Source of the DNA: Kosmotogaceae bacterium UBA1373
GTDB taxonomy: Bacteria > Thermotogota > Thermotogae > Petrotogales > Kosmotogaceae
DNA length: 15,190 nt
Direction of reading: 5' to 3'
NCBI GenBank assembly: GCA_002305955.1
Contig: DBRH01000022.1
Location: 8,500-23,689, forward strand
Shown: positions 6,745 through 14,653 of the stretch, piece after piece
How positions within the stretch are numbered: the first letter of the stretch is position 1
Layout of the letters: each line of letters opens with the position of its first letter
Translations under genes and position numbers: made by a program
The notes under the pieces: model-generated
Told to the model about the DNA's origin: nothing
The model's database searches: none
What the model saw: the letters and a program-made list of their open reading frames with translations, nothing else

Positions 6745-7296
6745 TTAGGGATGTTGGTTTCCCGGAAAATAGAATATCTTTTCGACCTCTATGACACTCT
6801 CTAGCGAGCCGCTCAGAATAGCCAGATTGTTGACTTCGAATTCGCGGTGAAAATCGCGGAAGACGAGTCTCTCCATCGCCGGGCAGAAGTTTTCACGGTT
6901 AAGGTCTCTACCGAAGATCAGAGTTATGTGGGGTATCCAGTGAGCAATGCCGTACAGGTCGTGGATATCTCTTTCCGGACCGAAAAACCTTCTCCACAGC
7001 GTATCGTGAAAGTGTGATAATTCTGGAATTCTGGCGATCCCTATATAGACCACCGGGCTCTCTCCGGAAAAGACGCCCAGGTACTCGGTCCTGACGGTGA
7101 AGGAATCGACGTTTGTGATCGTCGCTTCGATTTTTTCGTATAGCCCTTCCGTGAAATCTTCGACGACGCAGTATGTGAAGTGGGGATATGGAGTGACCAG
7201 CACGGAGCGGAAATTGAAGTCTCTCTCCAGCTCGTTCCATATCAGGTGAACCATTTCGCTTATTGGATCGGGCAAAAGAGTTACCAGCGCCTTCAT
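6745..7296 (-). CDS. 2H phosphoesterase superfamily protein (2'-5' RNA ligase-like)
   Basis: This 183-residue protein carries the two H-x-T signatures that define 2H phosphoesterases: PHFTYC (His39, Thr41) and PHITLI (His123, Thr125), spaced as in the LigT/2'-5' RNA ligase and YjcG-type families. These enzymes hydrolyse or form 2',5'- or cyclic phosphodiester bonds in RNA or nucleotides. The particular substrate here is unknown. The body has the expected alternating strands, such as VVYIGIARI and FEVNNLAIL. The start is set at ATG 7296, because TTGGAG lies 6 bases before it. A TTG four codons upstream (7308) overlaps that site. The gene follows the RND exporter on the same strand with a gap of 32 bp, so the two are probably co-transcribed. 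It is a small soluble cytoplasmic protein. Confidence 0.82.
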   Translation of the reverse strand: MKALVTLLPDPISEMVHLIWNELERDFNFRSVLVTPYPHFTYCVVEDFTEGLYEKIEATITNVDSFTVRTEYLGVFSGESPVVYIGIARIPELSHFHDTLWRRFFGPERDIHDLYGIAHWIPHITLIFGRDLNRENFCPAMERLVFRDFHREFEVNNLAILSGSLESVIEVEKIFYFPGNQHP

Positions 7297-7328
7297 TGAA
7301 TTCTCCAATCCCGGCCTTCGGGTCTGAA

Positions 7329-9452
7329 TTATCCGCTGCTATGCCGGTTATTTTGCTTCCATCGCCTCGCCGCTATCTCCGGAAGGAGAACCAGAGTGAA
7401 TATCATCCCCACCGCCAGTCCGCTCACCATCAGTTTAGCCACATCCACGTACAGGAGCAGAGGGGTCAGCAAGAGAACCGAGAAACCGGCGATGAGGCTC
7501 AACCCATTGGTAAATATGGCCGTCGCCGTCTGATGATAGGCTCTCTCGGGATCGTCGAACCTTCGGAGCCATATGGTGAAGTGTATCGCATAATCGATCA
7601 CCAAACCCATGAGCATCCCGGATATCAGGGCCGTTGAAATGCTCAGGCTTATTCTGAACAGGGCCATGAAGATGAAGTTGAAAAGCGTGGTCAGCGCGAT
7701 AGGTATAGTGGCAATCAAAGTGGATTTTACGCTTTTAAAGATCGTGAAAAGCAAAAGCAGTATCAGCCCGAAAGAGACCACCAGGCTCTGTATCTGGTTG
7801 GACACCACCGACGAGTTAACGCTCTTCCATATTAGCGTCGTACCGGCGAGGGTGAAATCGAATTTTTCGTTGAGAAGGGGATACTTCGCGATAAGCTCTC
7901 TCACAGAGCTCTTCAATTTCTCCGCGGTGAGGCTGTCGCTGGCCGGAGAGAAGAGGTTTACCCTCAGGGCTCTTTGACTTATCATAAGCGAGGTCGCGCT
8001 GCCAAGAACGCCGGTGTTGTCCAGAGCCCTTATTAGCAAAGGCAGAGGAATGTTGGTCTGGCGGGAGATATCGACCGGGCTCAGCACTTTGGATATATCC
8101 TCCAGGGCTTCCAGTTCTTTCTGGAAATCGACCAGTTGACTCGCCTGCTCTCCGGTTATGGCCAGTTTTCCGCCGCCTTCGGGTGTGATCATAAGCGTGT
8201 AGTTGGTTAACCAGCCAAAGGCCTCTTTCATCTTCTCTGCGTTCTGGCGGATCTCAGAATTCTCTTTGAAGAAGGCATACTGGTCTATGCTCATGGGGAT
8301 AGTCATTATCAGTACCGGGGAGGCCGCGCACATGACTACAACCACCCATAGCAAAGTCTTTCTGATCCTCGGCGGAATCTGCACCGGTGCCGACGTGAGA
8401 GAGACTTTGGCGCACCTTTGCGGCGATACCAGTCCGGGAAGTATGCTCAAGGTGAAAACGGCCGAGGAGAAGATACCTACGCAGACCAGCATCCCCATAT
8501 CGCGGAACGCCCGCATATCCAGGAGGATGTATGAAGAGAAGCCGGCCATCGTTGTGAGGGCAGAAAAAAGTATCGGCACCCTCTCTTCGTGAATGGTCCG
8601 CCTTATAGGATTTTCTTGTGTGGCGCAGTTCTCCTGGAATCTCGATAGAAAGTGCATGCCGTAGGCGCTTCCGATTATCACAATGAAAGACGGTATCATC
8701 ACGGTGAGGCTGTTGATCTGCGTGTTGATCAATCCCATTATACCGACCACCAGAACGGCGGCGCCGGCAGGGGGAACGAGCGTGAGGAGGGCAAGCGAGA
8801 TCCTTCTGAATTTGACTATGTAAACTGTGAAGATCGCTAGAAAGATGAACGGTGGATAGACGAAGGTCAGGTCCATTATCGACCTGAAGGTCGTCGAATT
8901 GGCTACGCTCTCGCCTATCAATCTGTATTCTTTTATACCCAGTTCTTTCAAAGTAGCTTTCAGCGAGAGTATATTCGAACCGCTCTTGAATTCATTTCCG
9001 CTCGCAACGGTTATCAGAATGCCGTAATAGTCGCCGTCTGAAGATATGATCAGGTCTCTGTAGAAGGGATCATCTAGAATATCCATATCCAGAACCAGTT
9101 TTCCGTCTGACTGGGAGACATATTCCGTTCTGGGGATCTGCAACGTCAGGAGGTTTAGCTTTCCCAGCTTGACGGCATCGAACACGGAGGCTACGGCGTT
9201 TACCCAGTCGAGTCCGTCGATCTTTTGAGTGACCTCTTTCAACTTCTCGAGCGAGAGACCGGAGGAGTTCAGCACTACCATCACCGTTCCCGTGTCTCCG
9301 AACTCCCGGGCGACACGGCTAAACGCCATCAGCTCGGGATCATCGTCGCTAAGAAACGACCCCGGAGATGGTTCGAAATAGAGACCGCCGATACCAAGAA
9401 ACAGAACTACCACGACTGCAATCAACGTGGCGAAGGAGACCAGCCTTATCAT
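7329..9452 (-). CDS. RND/MMPL superfamily exporter
   Basis: This 707-residue membrane transporter has the internal duplication of the RND superfamily. Each half has one helix, a large extracytoplasmic loop (about 25-195 and 390-550) and five helices, giving 12 in all. The short loops, compared with the roughly 1000-residue AcrB type, fit the MMPL/HAE3-like branch. The fourth-helix motifs are GSAYGMHFLSRF (261-272) in the first half and GLVIDYAIHFTIWLRRF (616-632) in the second. Only the second keeps the Asp-Tyr pair usually tied to proton coupling. Substrates in this branch include lipids and hydrophobic molecules; none can be assigned. No adaptor or outer-membrane channel gene is adjacent. 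The ATG at 9452 follows GAGGTG by about 6 bases, with a TATAAT -10 close upstream. The 2H phosphoesterase gene lies just downstream in the same direction. Confidence 0.88.
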   Translation of the reverse strand: MIRLVSFATLIAVVVVLFLGIGGLYFEPSPGSFLSDDDPELMAFSRVAREFGDTGTVMVVLNSSGLSLEKLKEVTQKIDGLDWVNAVASVFDAVKLGKLNLLTLQIPRTEYVSQSDGKLVLDMDILDDPFYRDLIISSDGDYYGILITVASGNEFKSGSNILSLKATLKELGIKEYRLIGESVANSTTFRSIMDLTFVYPPFIFLAIFTVYIVKFRRISLALLTLVPPAGAAVLVVGIMGLINTQINSLTVMIPSFIVIIGSAYGMHFLSRFQENCATQENPIRRTIHEERVPILFSALTTMAGFSSYILLDMRAFRDMGMLVCVGIFSSAVFTLSILPGLVSPQRCAKVSLTSAPVQIPPRIRKTLLWVVVVMCAASPVLIMTIPMSIDQYAFFKENSEIRQNAEKMKEAFGWLTNYTLMITPEGGGKLAITGEQASQLVDFQKELEALEDISKVLSPVDISRQTNIPLPLLIRALDNTGVLGSATSLMISQRALRVNLFSPASDSLTAEKLKSSVRELIAKYPLLNEKFDFTLAGTTLIWKSVNSSVVSNQIQSLVVSFGLILLLLFTIFKSVKSTLIATIPIALTTLFNFIFMALFRISLSISTALISGMLMGLVIDYAIHFTIWLRRFDDPERAYHQTATAIFTNGLSLIAGFSVLLLTPLLLYVDVAKLMVSGLAVGMIFTLVLLPEIAARRWKQNNRHSSG

Positions 9453-9476
9453 TCAAACACCTCACAGACTCTGGAT

Positions 9477-9504
9477 ATTATATCATCTATGGTAGAGTTG
9501 AAAG
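9477..9504 (-). promoter_or_regulatory. Promoter of the RND exporter gene
   Basis: The minus strand carries a perfect TATAAT (plus-strand 9477-9482), 24 bases before the start codon. CTTTCA (9499-9504; 3 of 6) lies 16 bp further upstream as the -35. The leader would be about 17 nt and include the GAGGTG site. Confidence 0.55.
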
Positions 9505-9554
9505 GAGGTGTTCGAGAGGATCCCGTTTCCGTATCGACCTCCCCGGAGTGGAGG
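9504..9554. promoter_or_regulatory. Inverted repeats between divergent RND and ABC promoters
   Basis: GGAGGT at 9504-9509 is complementary to ACCTCC at 9537-9542. That second arm also pairs with GGAGG at 9550-9554 (CCTCC, 7-base spacer). The three copies touch both proposed -35 elements, so they could be an operator shared by the divergent units. No regulator gene is adjacent. Confidence 0.3.
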
Positions 9555-9580
9555 ACAACGACGGCCGGACGACGTAGAAT
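9552..9580 (+). promoter_or_regulatory. Promoter of the ABC transporter operon
   Basis: AGGACA (9552-9557; 4 of 6) and TAGAAT (9575-9580; 5 of 6) are separated by exactly 17 bp. This gives a leader of about 57 nt before the GTG at 9644. Confidence 0.45.
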
Positions 9581-9643
9581 ATACATTGGTCGGAGAGTGT
9601 GATGTTATTTAAATGAATTACGGAACGATGGAGGGAAACGACT

Positions 9644-10399
9644 GTGATTATCTGCAGGAAATTAACGAAAACTTTCGACGTGACAACCGTTGTCGATGGC
9701 CTCGATCTCCAGGTGAGAGCCGGGGAGATATATGGGTTTCTGGGTCCCAACGGGGCCGGGAAAACGACTACGATCAGAATGTTGACCGGAACTCTGAGAC
9801 CGACCTCCGGAGAGGTGGAGATACTCGGCATGAACTTCGCCGCGAACGAACTCCAGATAAAGAGCAGGATAGGGGTCGTCCCCGACGAGCCCAGGATCTA
9901 CTCGTACTTCACCGGAATGGAGTTTCTCGAATTCATAATGGATATTTTTCCAGCGAAAAAGGGAGAGGCCATGAAGAGAGTCGGCGAACTGTGCGAGGCT
10001 TTTGGAGTCGATTATCTTGGGAAGATGATTTCCGAGATGTCTCACGGCATGAAGCAGAAGATAATGGTTATTTCCGTCCTCATGAGAAGACCGGAAGTCA
10101 TATTTCTCGATGAACCGACCGTCGGTCTCGACGCCAGGAGCGCTAAAATATTGAAAATGCTTCTGGAAAAATACAAAAACGAGGGCTCCACGATCTTCAT
10201 GACCACGCATGTTCTCGAGATCGCCGAAAAAATGTGCGACAGAATCGGGATCATCAACAAGGGAAGGCTCATATCTCAGGGAACTATGGAAGAGATGCGC
10301 AAATCCATGGGCGCAGGCGAGAGAGAAAGCCTCGAAGACATCTTCCTTCAGCTAACCGGAGAGAACGAAGATATACAGGACATAGTGAACGCCTTATGA
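9644..10399 (+). CDS. ABC transporter ATP-binding protein (ABC-2 exporter type)
   Basis: This 251-residue nucleotide-binding subunit sits on the cytoplasmic face of an exporter. Walker A is GPNGAGKTT (34-42), Walker B is VIFLDEPT (152-159) and the H-loop is TTH (His189). The signature motif reads MSHGM (132-136) instead of LSGGQ. The Q-loop position has Pro-Asp-Glu-Pro (80-83) and no clear glutamine. Both variations occur in ABC-2 type exporter ATPases of the CcmA class, so the subunit is probably active. The C-terminal 50 residues (ESLEDIFLQLTG) are the usual tail of this class. The GTG start is preceded by GGAGGG about 8 bases away. The stop lies 13 bp before the permease start, so the two are one operon and one complex. 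The substrate is unknown. Confidence 0.92.
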   Translation: MIICRKLTKTFDVTTVVDGLDLQVRAGEIYGFLGPNGAGKTTTIRMLTGTLRPTSGEVEILGMNFAANELQIKSRIGVVPDEPRIYSYFTGMEFLEFIMDIFPAKKGEAMKRVGELCEAFGVDYLGKMISEMSHGMKQKIMVISVLMRRPEVIFLDEPTVGLDARSAKILKMLLEKYKNEGSTIFMTTHVLEIAEKMCDRIGIINKGRLISQGTMEEMRKSMGAGERESLEDIFLQLTGENEDIQDIVNAL

Positions 10400-10412
10400 G
10401 GGAGTGAGTGGC

Positions 10413-11915
10413 TTGAACGATCTTAAACTTCTTTTCAAGTACAAGCTGTTCATCTTCCCGAACAAGAACGGAACCAGAGGCGGCTTTTCACCTCAACTCA
10501 TGGTTTTTCTCATTTTCACATGCATGATCGGTATCTTTCTGTGGAACGTATTTGGCTCGATACGGGGTGTCGAAATCGATGGCACTCCGATCGCAACTGT
10601 TATGGCCGGCTTTTTTCTCACCGTTTCCGGTCTGTTCTTTATAATGTCTTTCTCCGCAACCACTTCGTATCTCTTCATAAGAAACAGCGAGATCGATATG
10701 CTGCTGGTTTTGCCCGTCAGGAGGACAAGCATAGCTATCTACCAGATAGCAATCTCCACGGTCTATCAGGGGTTGACGCTTTCAGTCTTTCTCGGGATCG
10801 CTCTTTCGTACCACCTGAGGGCCGATTCCAGACCAATCGTCGGAATCCTTGCGCTCCTGGCTCTGCTAATCGATACGGTCCTTCTAGCCTCGATCATTTC
10901 CGTCGCCTTCGGCAGATTCATGTCCAGAGCCGCGGCGAGGAAGCTGATGTTCGTGGTGCAGATAATCAGTGGATTCATGTTTTTTATAATAGTACAGCTC
11001 GTCCCAAGGAACCCCGACAATATACCGGTGTATCTCCAGAAACTGACTGGCGCCTGGGAGATACTGGCCAATCCCGTGAACCTCTTCACCTGGAGCGTCA
11101 GAGCATCGGGCGAACCACTCTTTCTTCTTCTCAGCGTTGTGATGATCCCGGTTTTCGGCGCCATCTTCTACAGGATAGCCGGCTCGCTCAAATTCGAGCC
11201 CTTGTCCTATTCCCGGAGTAGGGAAAGACGTGTCGTGTTCAGCGAGAAACGCGGCAGCGCGCTGATCCGTAGGGAATTAAAGATATACAGGCGTTACGAA
11301 CAGCTCATCTACTATCTTTTTTATCCGGTGATCTTCGGTTTGATCTTCGGCTTGATATCGGAGGACCTCACGACTTCCATCTTCACGATGGTTCTCATCA
11401 GCACGATTTTCACCACGATCCAGTCGGCCTTTCTCATGGGACGGGAGTATCCCTTCATCGAAACTACCAAGGCTCTCCCGCTTTCGCTGGAAAGGATAGT
11501 GTTCATCAAGACGATCCTCCCCGTTTTACTCGGCATACTTCTTTTCACGGGAGTTCTCCTTATAAGCATTCTCGTGAAGAACACCACGTTTTTGTATCTT
11601 GCAGTTGTTCCGATCGTCTTCGTACTATACGTGACTTCCTCTTTACTCGGTATAAAGGGAGTTCTCGAGAGTCCTCCCGATCGTATGGATAACCCGAATG
11701 CCTTCATGCGAACTAAGTTTGTGTTACTTAACCAGATAATCTGTATGGGTCTGAGCTTTGGATCTATAATGCCGATAACAATGATCATGGGCGGTGCACC
11801 AGGCAGTCCTGGAATATGGATCGCGGTGCTGATATCGCTTTCTTCGACGGCCGTGGCGGCCGTGCTGTCGGTTTTCACACGCAGGAGAGTTCTGGCAAAG
11901 ATGAAGAAAGTATGA
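10413..11915 (+). CDS. ABC-2 type exporter permease, 12 helices
   Basis: This 500-residue integral membrane protein is the partner of the ATPase encoded just upstream. About twelve hydrophobic helices can be drawn, six in each half, split by a charged central segment (FEPLSYSRSRERRVVFSEKR, near residue 270). The protein therefore looks like two fused six-helix ABC-2 half-permeases, unlike the usual 250-400-residue single permease. It may belong to the 'putative ABC exporter' group of about 500 residues. The N-terminus (NDLKLLFKYKL) is a cytoplasmic amphipathic helix common in this class. The start is placed at TTG 10413, because GGGAG lies 8 bases before it. The GTG at 10404 overlaps that same site and is a poor choice. 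The cargo cannot be inferred. Confidence 0.85.
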   Translation: MNDLKLLFKYKLFIFPNKNGTRGGFSPQLMVFLIFTCMIGIFLWNVFGSIRGVEIDGTPIATVMAGFFLTVSGLFFIMSFSATTSYLFIRNSEIDMLLVLPVRRTSIAIYQIAISTVYQGLTLSVFLGIALSYHLRADSRPIVGILALLALLIDTVLLASIISVAFGRFMSRAAARKLMFVVQIISGFMFFIIVQLVPRNPDNIPVYLQKLTGAWEILANPVNLFTWSVRASGEPLFLLLSVVMIPVFGAIFYRIAGSLKFEPLSYSRSRERRVVFSEKRGSALIRRELKIYRRYEQLIYYLFYPVIFGLIFGLISEDLTTSIFTMVLISTIFTTIQSAFLMGREYPFIETTKALPLSLERIVFIKTILPVLLGILLFTGVLLISILVKNTTFLYLAVVPIVFVLYVTSSLLGIKGVLESPPDRMDNPNAFMRTKFVLLNQIICMGLSFGSIMPITMIMGGAPGSPGIWIAVLISLSSTAVAAVLSVFTRRRVLAKMKKV

Positions 11916-11961
11916 AACCGGTTATTTGAGATCCCTATCCGAAATGGACAGGAGGTGCTAT

Positions 11962-12645
11962 ATGTGCAGAGCGGGAGTTATACTCTCGGGGTGCGGCGGG
12001 AAAGATGGAACCGATATAGCCGAGGCGGTGATGCTGTTTCTTGCACTCGATAGAGCCGGGGTCGAGACTATATGCATGTCTATAGACAAGGATCAGTTCG
12101 AAGTTGTAAACCATCTGGAAGGCAGTACACAGACGAGCGGGCAGAAGAGGAACATGCTCATCGAGTCGGCGCGGCTGGCCTGCGGAGGTATTGTCAACCT
12201 GGACGGCGTCGAAAACGTTGATTTCGATATACTGGTAATTCCCGGTGGTAAGGGAGTGTTGAAGAATCTATCGACCTTCATGAGCGAAGAACTGGAATTT
12301 CGCGTCAATAGCGTTGTTCAGAGGATAATAGTGAATACTCATCTATCTGGCAAACCTGTCGGGGCCATGTGCGGAGCGGTGGTTCTGCTGGCCAAATCGC
12401 TGGAGAACTTTGTTGAAAGTCTGAAGATAACCGCCACCGGTCAATCGGAGGAGGGCAGGATCGCGATAGAGAGGGCAGGATTTAGCCACCACGATTGCCA
12501 GGAAGGAGAAGTCCTTATAGACGACGAGAATTTGATAGTTACATCCCCCGCCCTGTCCCCAGATGTCGACCTTGAGGTTGTGAGATCGACGGCCGAATCG
12601 ATGGTGAAGGCACTCCTGACTCTTATAACAGACAAAGCGCTTTAG
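11962..12645 (+). CDS. elbB: ElbB/ES1-family DJ-1-superfamily protein (glyoxalase III-like)
   Basis: This 227-residue cytoplasmic protein aligns by eye with Escherichia coli ElbB (about 217 residues) from end to end: GVILSGCGGKDG at the N-terminus, a nucleotide-free Rossmann-like core with LVIPGGKGVLKNLS (91-104), and the nucleophile elbow GAMCGA (Cys137). ElbB belongs to the DJ-1/PfpI superfamily. It has been linked to early isoprenoid synthesis and has weak glyoxalase activity; its physiological role is unsettled. The start is ATG 11962, preceded by AGGAGG at 6 bases. An earlier in-frame start at 11926 would add 12 poorly conserved residues and bury this site. The gap to the permease gene is 46 bp, so it is likely the third gene of the ABC operon. 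It ends 13 bp from a convergent gene, with no obvious terminator. Confidence 0.9.
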   Translation: MCRAGVILSGCGGKDGTDIAEAVMLFLALDRAGVETICMSIDKDQFEVVNHLEGSTQTSGQKRNMLIESARLACGGIVNLDGVENVDFDILVIPGGKGVLKNLSTFMSEELEFRVNSVVQRIIVNTHLSGKPVGAMCGAVVLLAKSLENFVESLKITATGQSEEGRIAIERAGFSHHDCQEGEVLIDDENLIVTSPALSPDVDLEVVRSTAESMVKALLTLITDKAL

Positions 12646-12658
12646 TCTAACCCTTCAT

Positions 12659-13600
12659 TCATTGACGCATGAGGCGGCTCCAGAGAAACTCTTCCAGACC
12701 AAACAGTATCAGGGCGACCAGAAAGGGGATCAGATAGAAAATCACTCTGTACAGTAAAAGAGCGGCGATCAGCACATCGGCCTCTATTAAAGGCGAAAGA
12801 ATAACCAGGGTCATAGCTTCGAAGATGCCTAGTCCTCCGGGTACCTGGCTGGAAAGACCGGCGAACTGTGAAAGCAGAAAAACAGCCAGGATCGGTACAT
12901 ATTGGGCTGGAGGGAGGAGAAAGTAAAGGACCCCTGCCGACAGAAGCCAGTCCACCGTGGAAATCGCCGTCTGTGAGAATGTGAAAGCCTTGCCCGGTAG
13001 AGAGAATCTGAAGTTTCTGAATCTGAACGGCTTTTTTCTGATAATCACCATAAAAAGATAAAGACAGTAAATCGCCATCGCGATAGCTCCAAAGATCTGA
13101 AGCGAGCTGAAAGGCATCCGTATCACCGTCTGCATTCGCGGATACCAGAGAGTGAAGACAACTCCAGAGAGCGCGAAGAAACCTAGCCAGAAAGTCAGGT
13201 AATTCAATACGATTATTCCGAGGATCTTCCCGGAACCAACTTTCCACTTTCCGTACATTCTGAATCTTACGCTGGTGCCAGACAGAAAGGTAAAACCGAT
13301 GTTCTTGCTGAAGGTATAAGCGATGAAGGAAACCAGAGCCGTCCTGCCGTAACCCTTTTTCACGCCCAGATGAAGCGAAGAGATCAAATCGTACAGTGTC
13401 AGGTTCGCATAAGCGAGGAATGTCAACATTACGGCCGTCAGAAACCTGGACAGGGGGATGGCGCCGACCTTGTCGGCTATGTCGCTTATGGTGTATCTAC
13501 CCAGTTCTCTTATCAGAACCGCCACGGAAACCAAGAACAGGGCCACCCCAAGCAGGGGAAGCAGCTTTCTCAACTTAAGCAGTAGAGAGCTCAGTGCCAT
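12659..13600 (-). CDS. YbhN/UPF0104 family flippase-like membrane protein
   Basis: This 313-residue polytopic protein has about eight hydrophobic segments. It matches the lysylphosphatidylglycerol synthase transmembrane (MprF N-terminal/AglD/YbhN) domain. The diagnostic motifs are FLSGTSVRFRMY (105-116), SQVPGGLGIFEA (251-262) and LYRVIFYLIPF (283-293). The soluble aminoacyl-transferase domain of MprF is absent, so only the flippase-like half is present. Family members are thought to move lipid-linked or aminoacylated lipids across the membrane; the substrate is unknown here. The ATG directly follows the TGA stop of the acetamidase gene (TGAATG, no spacer). The ribosome binding site is weak (AAGAGA), so translation probably depends on re-initiation after the upstream gene. 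It converges with elbB across 13 bp. Confidence 0.85.
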   Translation of the reverse strand: MALSSLLLKLRKLLPLLGVALFLVSVAVLIRELGRYTISDIADKVGAIPLSRFLTAVMLTFLAYANLTLYDLISSLHLGVKKGYGRTALVSFIAYTFSKNIGFTFLSGTSVRFRMYGKWKVGSGKILGIIVLNYLTFWLGFFALSGVVFTLWYPRMQTVIRMPFSSLQIFGAIAMAIYCLYLFMVIIRKKPFRFRNFRFSLPGKAFTFSQTAISTVDWLLSAGVLYFLLPPAQYVPILAVFLLSQFAGLSSQVPGGLGIFEAMTLVILSPLIEADVLIAALLLYRVIFYLIPFLVALILFGLEEFLWSRLMRQ

Positions 13601-14476
13601 TCAAAGTATCTCTTTTGGTATCTTTACGCGAACAGTAACTAGCGGGTTGACGATCTGGCTAACCGTGAGATCGCACGTTACGCTGGCCAGCATGTACGCC
13701 ACCGGCTGTGGAATCGATTTCCTGTCGGCTATGAAGCGGACGGCTCTTTCAACTGCTCCCCTGGTTGCATCGTCGAAGGTCTTTGCACTGTAAAGCATAT
13801 AGAAAGCGTTATCGTTTTCAACCATCGGGCCGTCGATAGAACTTCTATCCAGCTTGACGCTTATCCTGACGGTCGCTCTTATCTCTATTCCCGTTCCACA
13901 GATCTCTCCGTTGCCCATCCTGGCGTGCACATCGCCGAGCGCGAGGTTGGCCCCTTCCACAAAGACCGGGAGAAAGACCTTCGATCCGGCGCATATATCG
14001 TTGGTATCGAGATTGCCTCCGTGAAAGCCGGGCGTTCCGCAAGATATCGATTCCTTTGCGGGCGCTGTCCCTATGACGCCTATCATAGGTTTAATCGCTA
14101 AGCGGGTACCTCTGAAAGAGGCGTGGTCGTCACGAATCGCCACCATCTCGGTGACGCACTCGCGAACGATCTCCCCAATTGGTCCCCAACCGGGGCAGGT
14201 TTCCACAACTCCCTTTTCATCGACTTCTATGCTCTCTATATTCACGATCAAAGTATCGCCGGGCAAGGCTCCCCTGACACCGATCGGTCCTGTTGCCGGA
14301 TTTATGTGAGAGAAATCGAAGTCGCTGCCCACCGTCTGAAGTTCCGAGACAATTGCGTGACTGAAACAATCTTCGGTCTCGACGATTATCGTATCTCCCG
14401 GAGAGACTTCGATGGCCGGACCGTTAGCGGGAGACATCTCGTATATTGCCCTATCTCTTCCTATTTTATGGATCAA
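13601..14476 (-). CDS. Acetamidase/formamidase family protein
   Basis: This 291-residue protein belongs to the FmdA/AmdA family of about 300-400 residues, which hydrolyses formamide, acetamide or related amides to ammonia and a carboxylate in the cytoplasm. The family blocks seen are TGPIGVRGALPGDTL (62-76), the GFHGGNLDTNDI segment (around 151-162), GDVHARMGNGE (181-191) and GEICGTGIE (190-198). These include the conserved His and Asp residues expected at the metal site. The start is TTG 14476, because GGAGG ends 8 bases before it. The GTG at 14485 is part of the ribosome binding site itself. The flippase-like gene follows without spacer, so the two form an operon. The divergent cupin gene and a palindrome lie upstream. 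The actual amide substrate cannot be told from sequence. Confidence 0.88.
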   Translation of the reverse strand: MIHKIGRDRAIYEMSPANGPAIEVSPGDTIIVETEDCFSHAIVSELQTVGSDFDFSHINPATGPIGVRGALPGDTLIVNIESIEVDEKGVVETCPGWGPIGEIVRECVTEMVAIRDDHASFRGTRLAIKPMIGVIGTAPAKESISCGTPGFHGGNLDTNDICAGSKVFLPVFVEGANLALGDVHARMGNGEICGTGIEIRATVRISVKLDRSSIDGPMVENDNAFYMLYSAKTFDDATRGAVERAVRFIADRKSIPQPVAYMLASVTCDLTVSQIVNPLVTVRVKIPKEIL

Positions 14477-14530
14477 CCTGTTCACCTCCAGATCGATATA
14501 TACCCATATTATTCTATATTACAGCATCGG

Positions 14531-14595
14531 TTGGGATTTCCAAACTCACCCCTCAATTAAGGGTTTTCCAATACGATGACCGTAACATATGTTAC
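14531..14595. promoter_or_regulatory. Control region between acetamidase and cupin genes, with a 14-bp perfect palindrome
   Basis: The 177-bp gap between the two divergent starts holds three symmetric elements: TTGG-N5-CCAA (14531-14543), ACCC-N9-GGGT (14549-14565) and the perfect palindrome GTAACATATGTTAC (14582-14595). A plausible minus-strand promoter is TTGGAA/16 bp/TAATAT, overlapping the first element. For the cupin gene a TAGTAT -10 at 14618-14623 follows the palindrome with a weak -35. The palindrome would be placed to act as an operator on one or both genes. Confidence 0.45.
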
Positions 14596-14653
14596 CGACC
14601 TCTCTCGCCAGATGGATTAGTATTTATATTGACAAACATTGGAGGTGATGATC

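Noticed and set aside
9501..9510. Perfect Shine-Dalgarno AAAGGAGGTG on the plus strand
   Set aside because: No start codon lies at the right distance, and the overlapping GTG frame gives only about 35 codons of no recognisable protein.
9613..10113. 166-codon plus-strand frame starting ATG before the ABC ATPase
   Set aside because: It overlaps the ATPase out of frame and reads Arg/Asp/Glu-rich, as an alternate frame of a coding region does.
12642..13247. 201-codon minus-strand open frame in another frame of the flippase-like gene
   Set aside because: The YbhN motifs are in the other frame; this one has no recognisable motif or ribosome binding site.
14629..14634. Perfect TTGACA just before the cupin gene
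   Set aside because: A -10 at the proper distance would fall on the start codon, where the sequence is TCATGT, so it cannot be the cupin -35.
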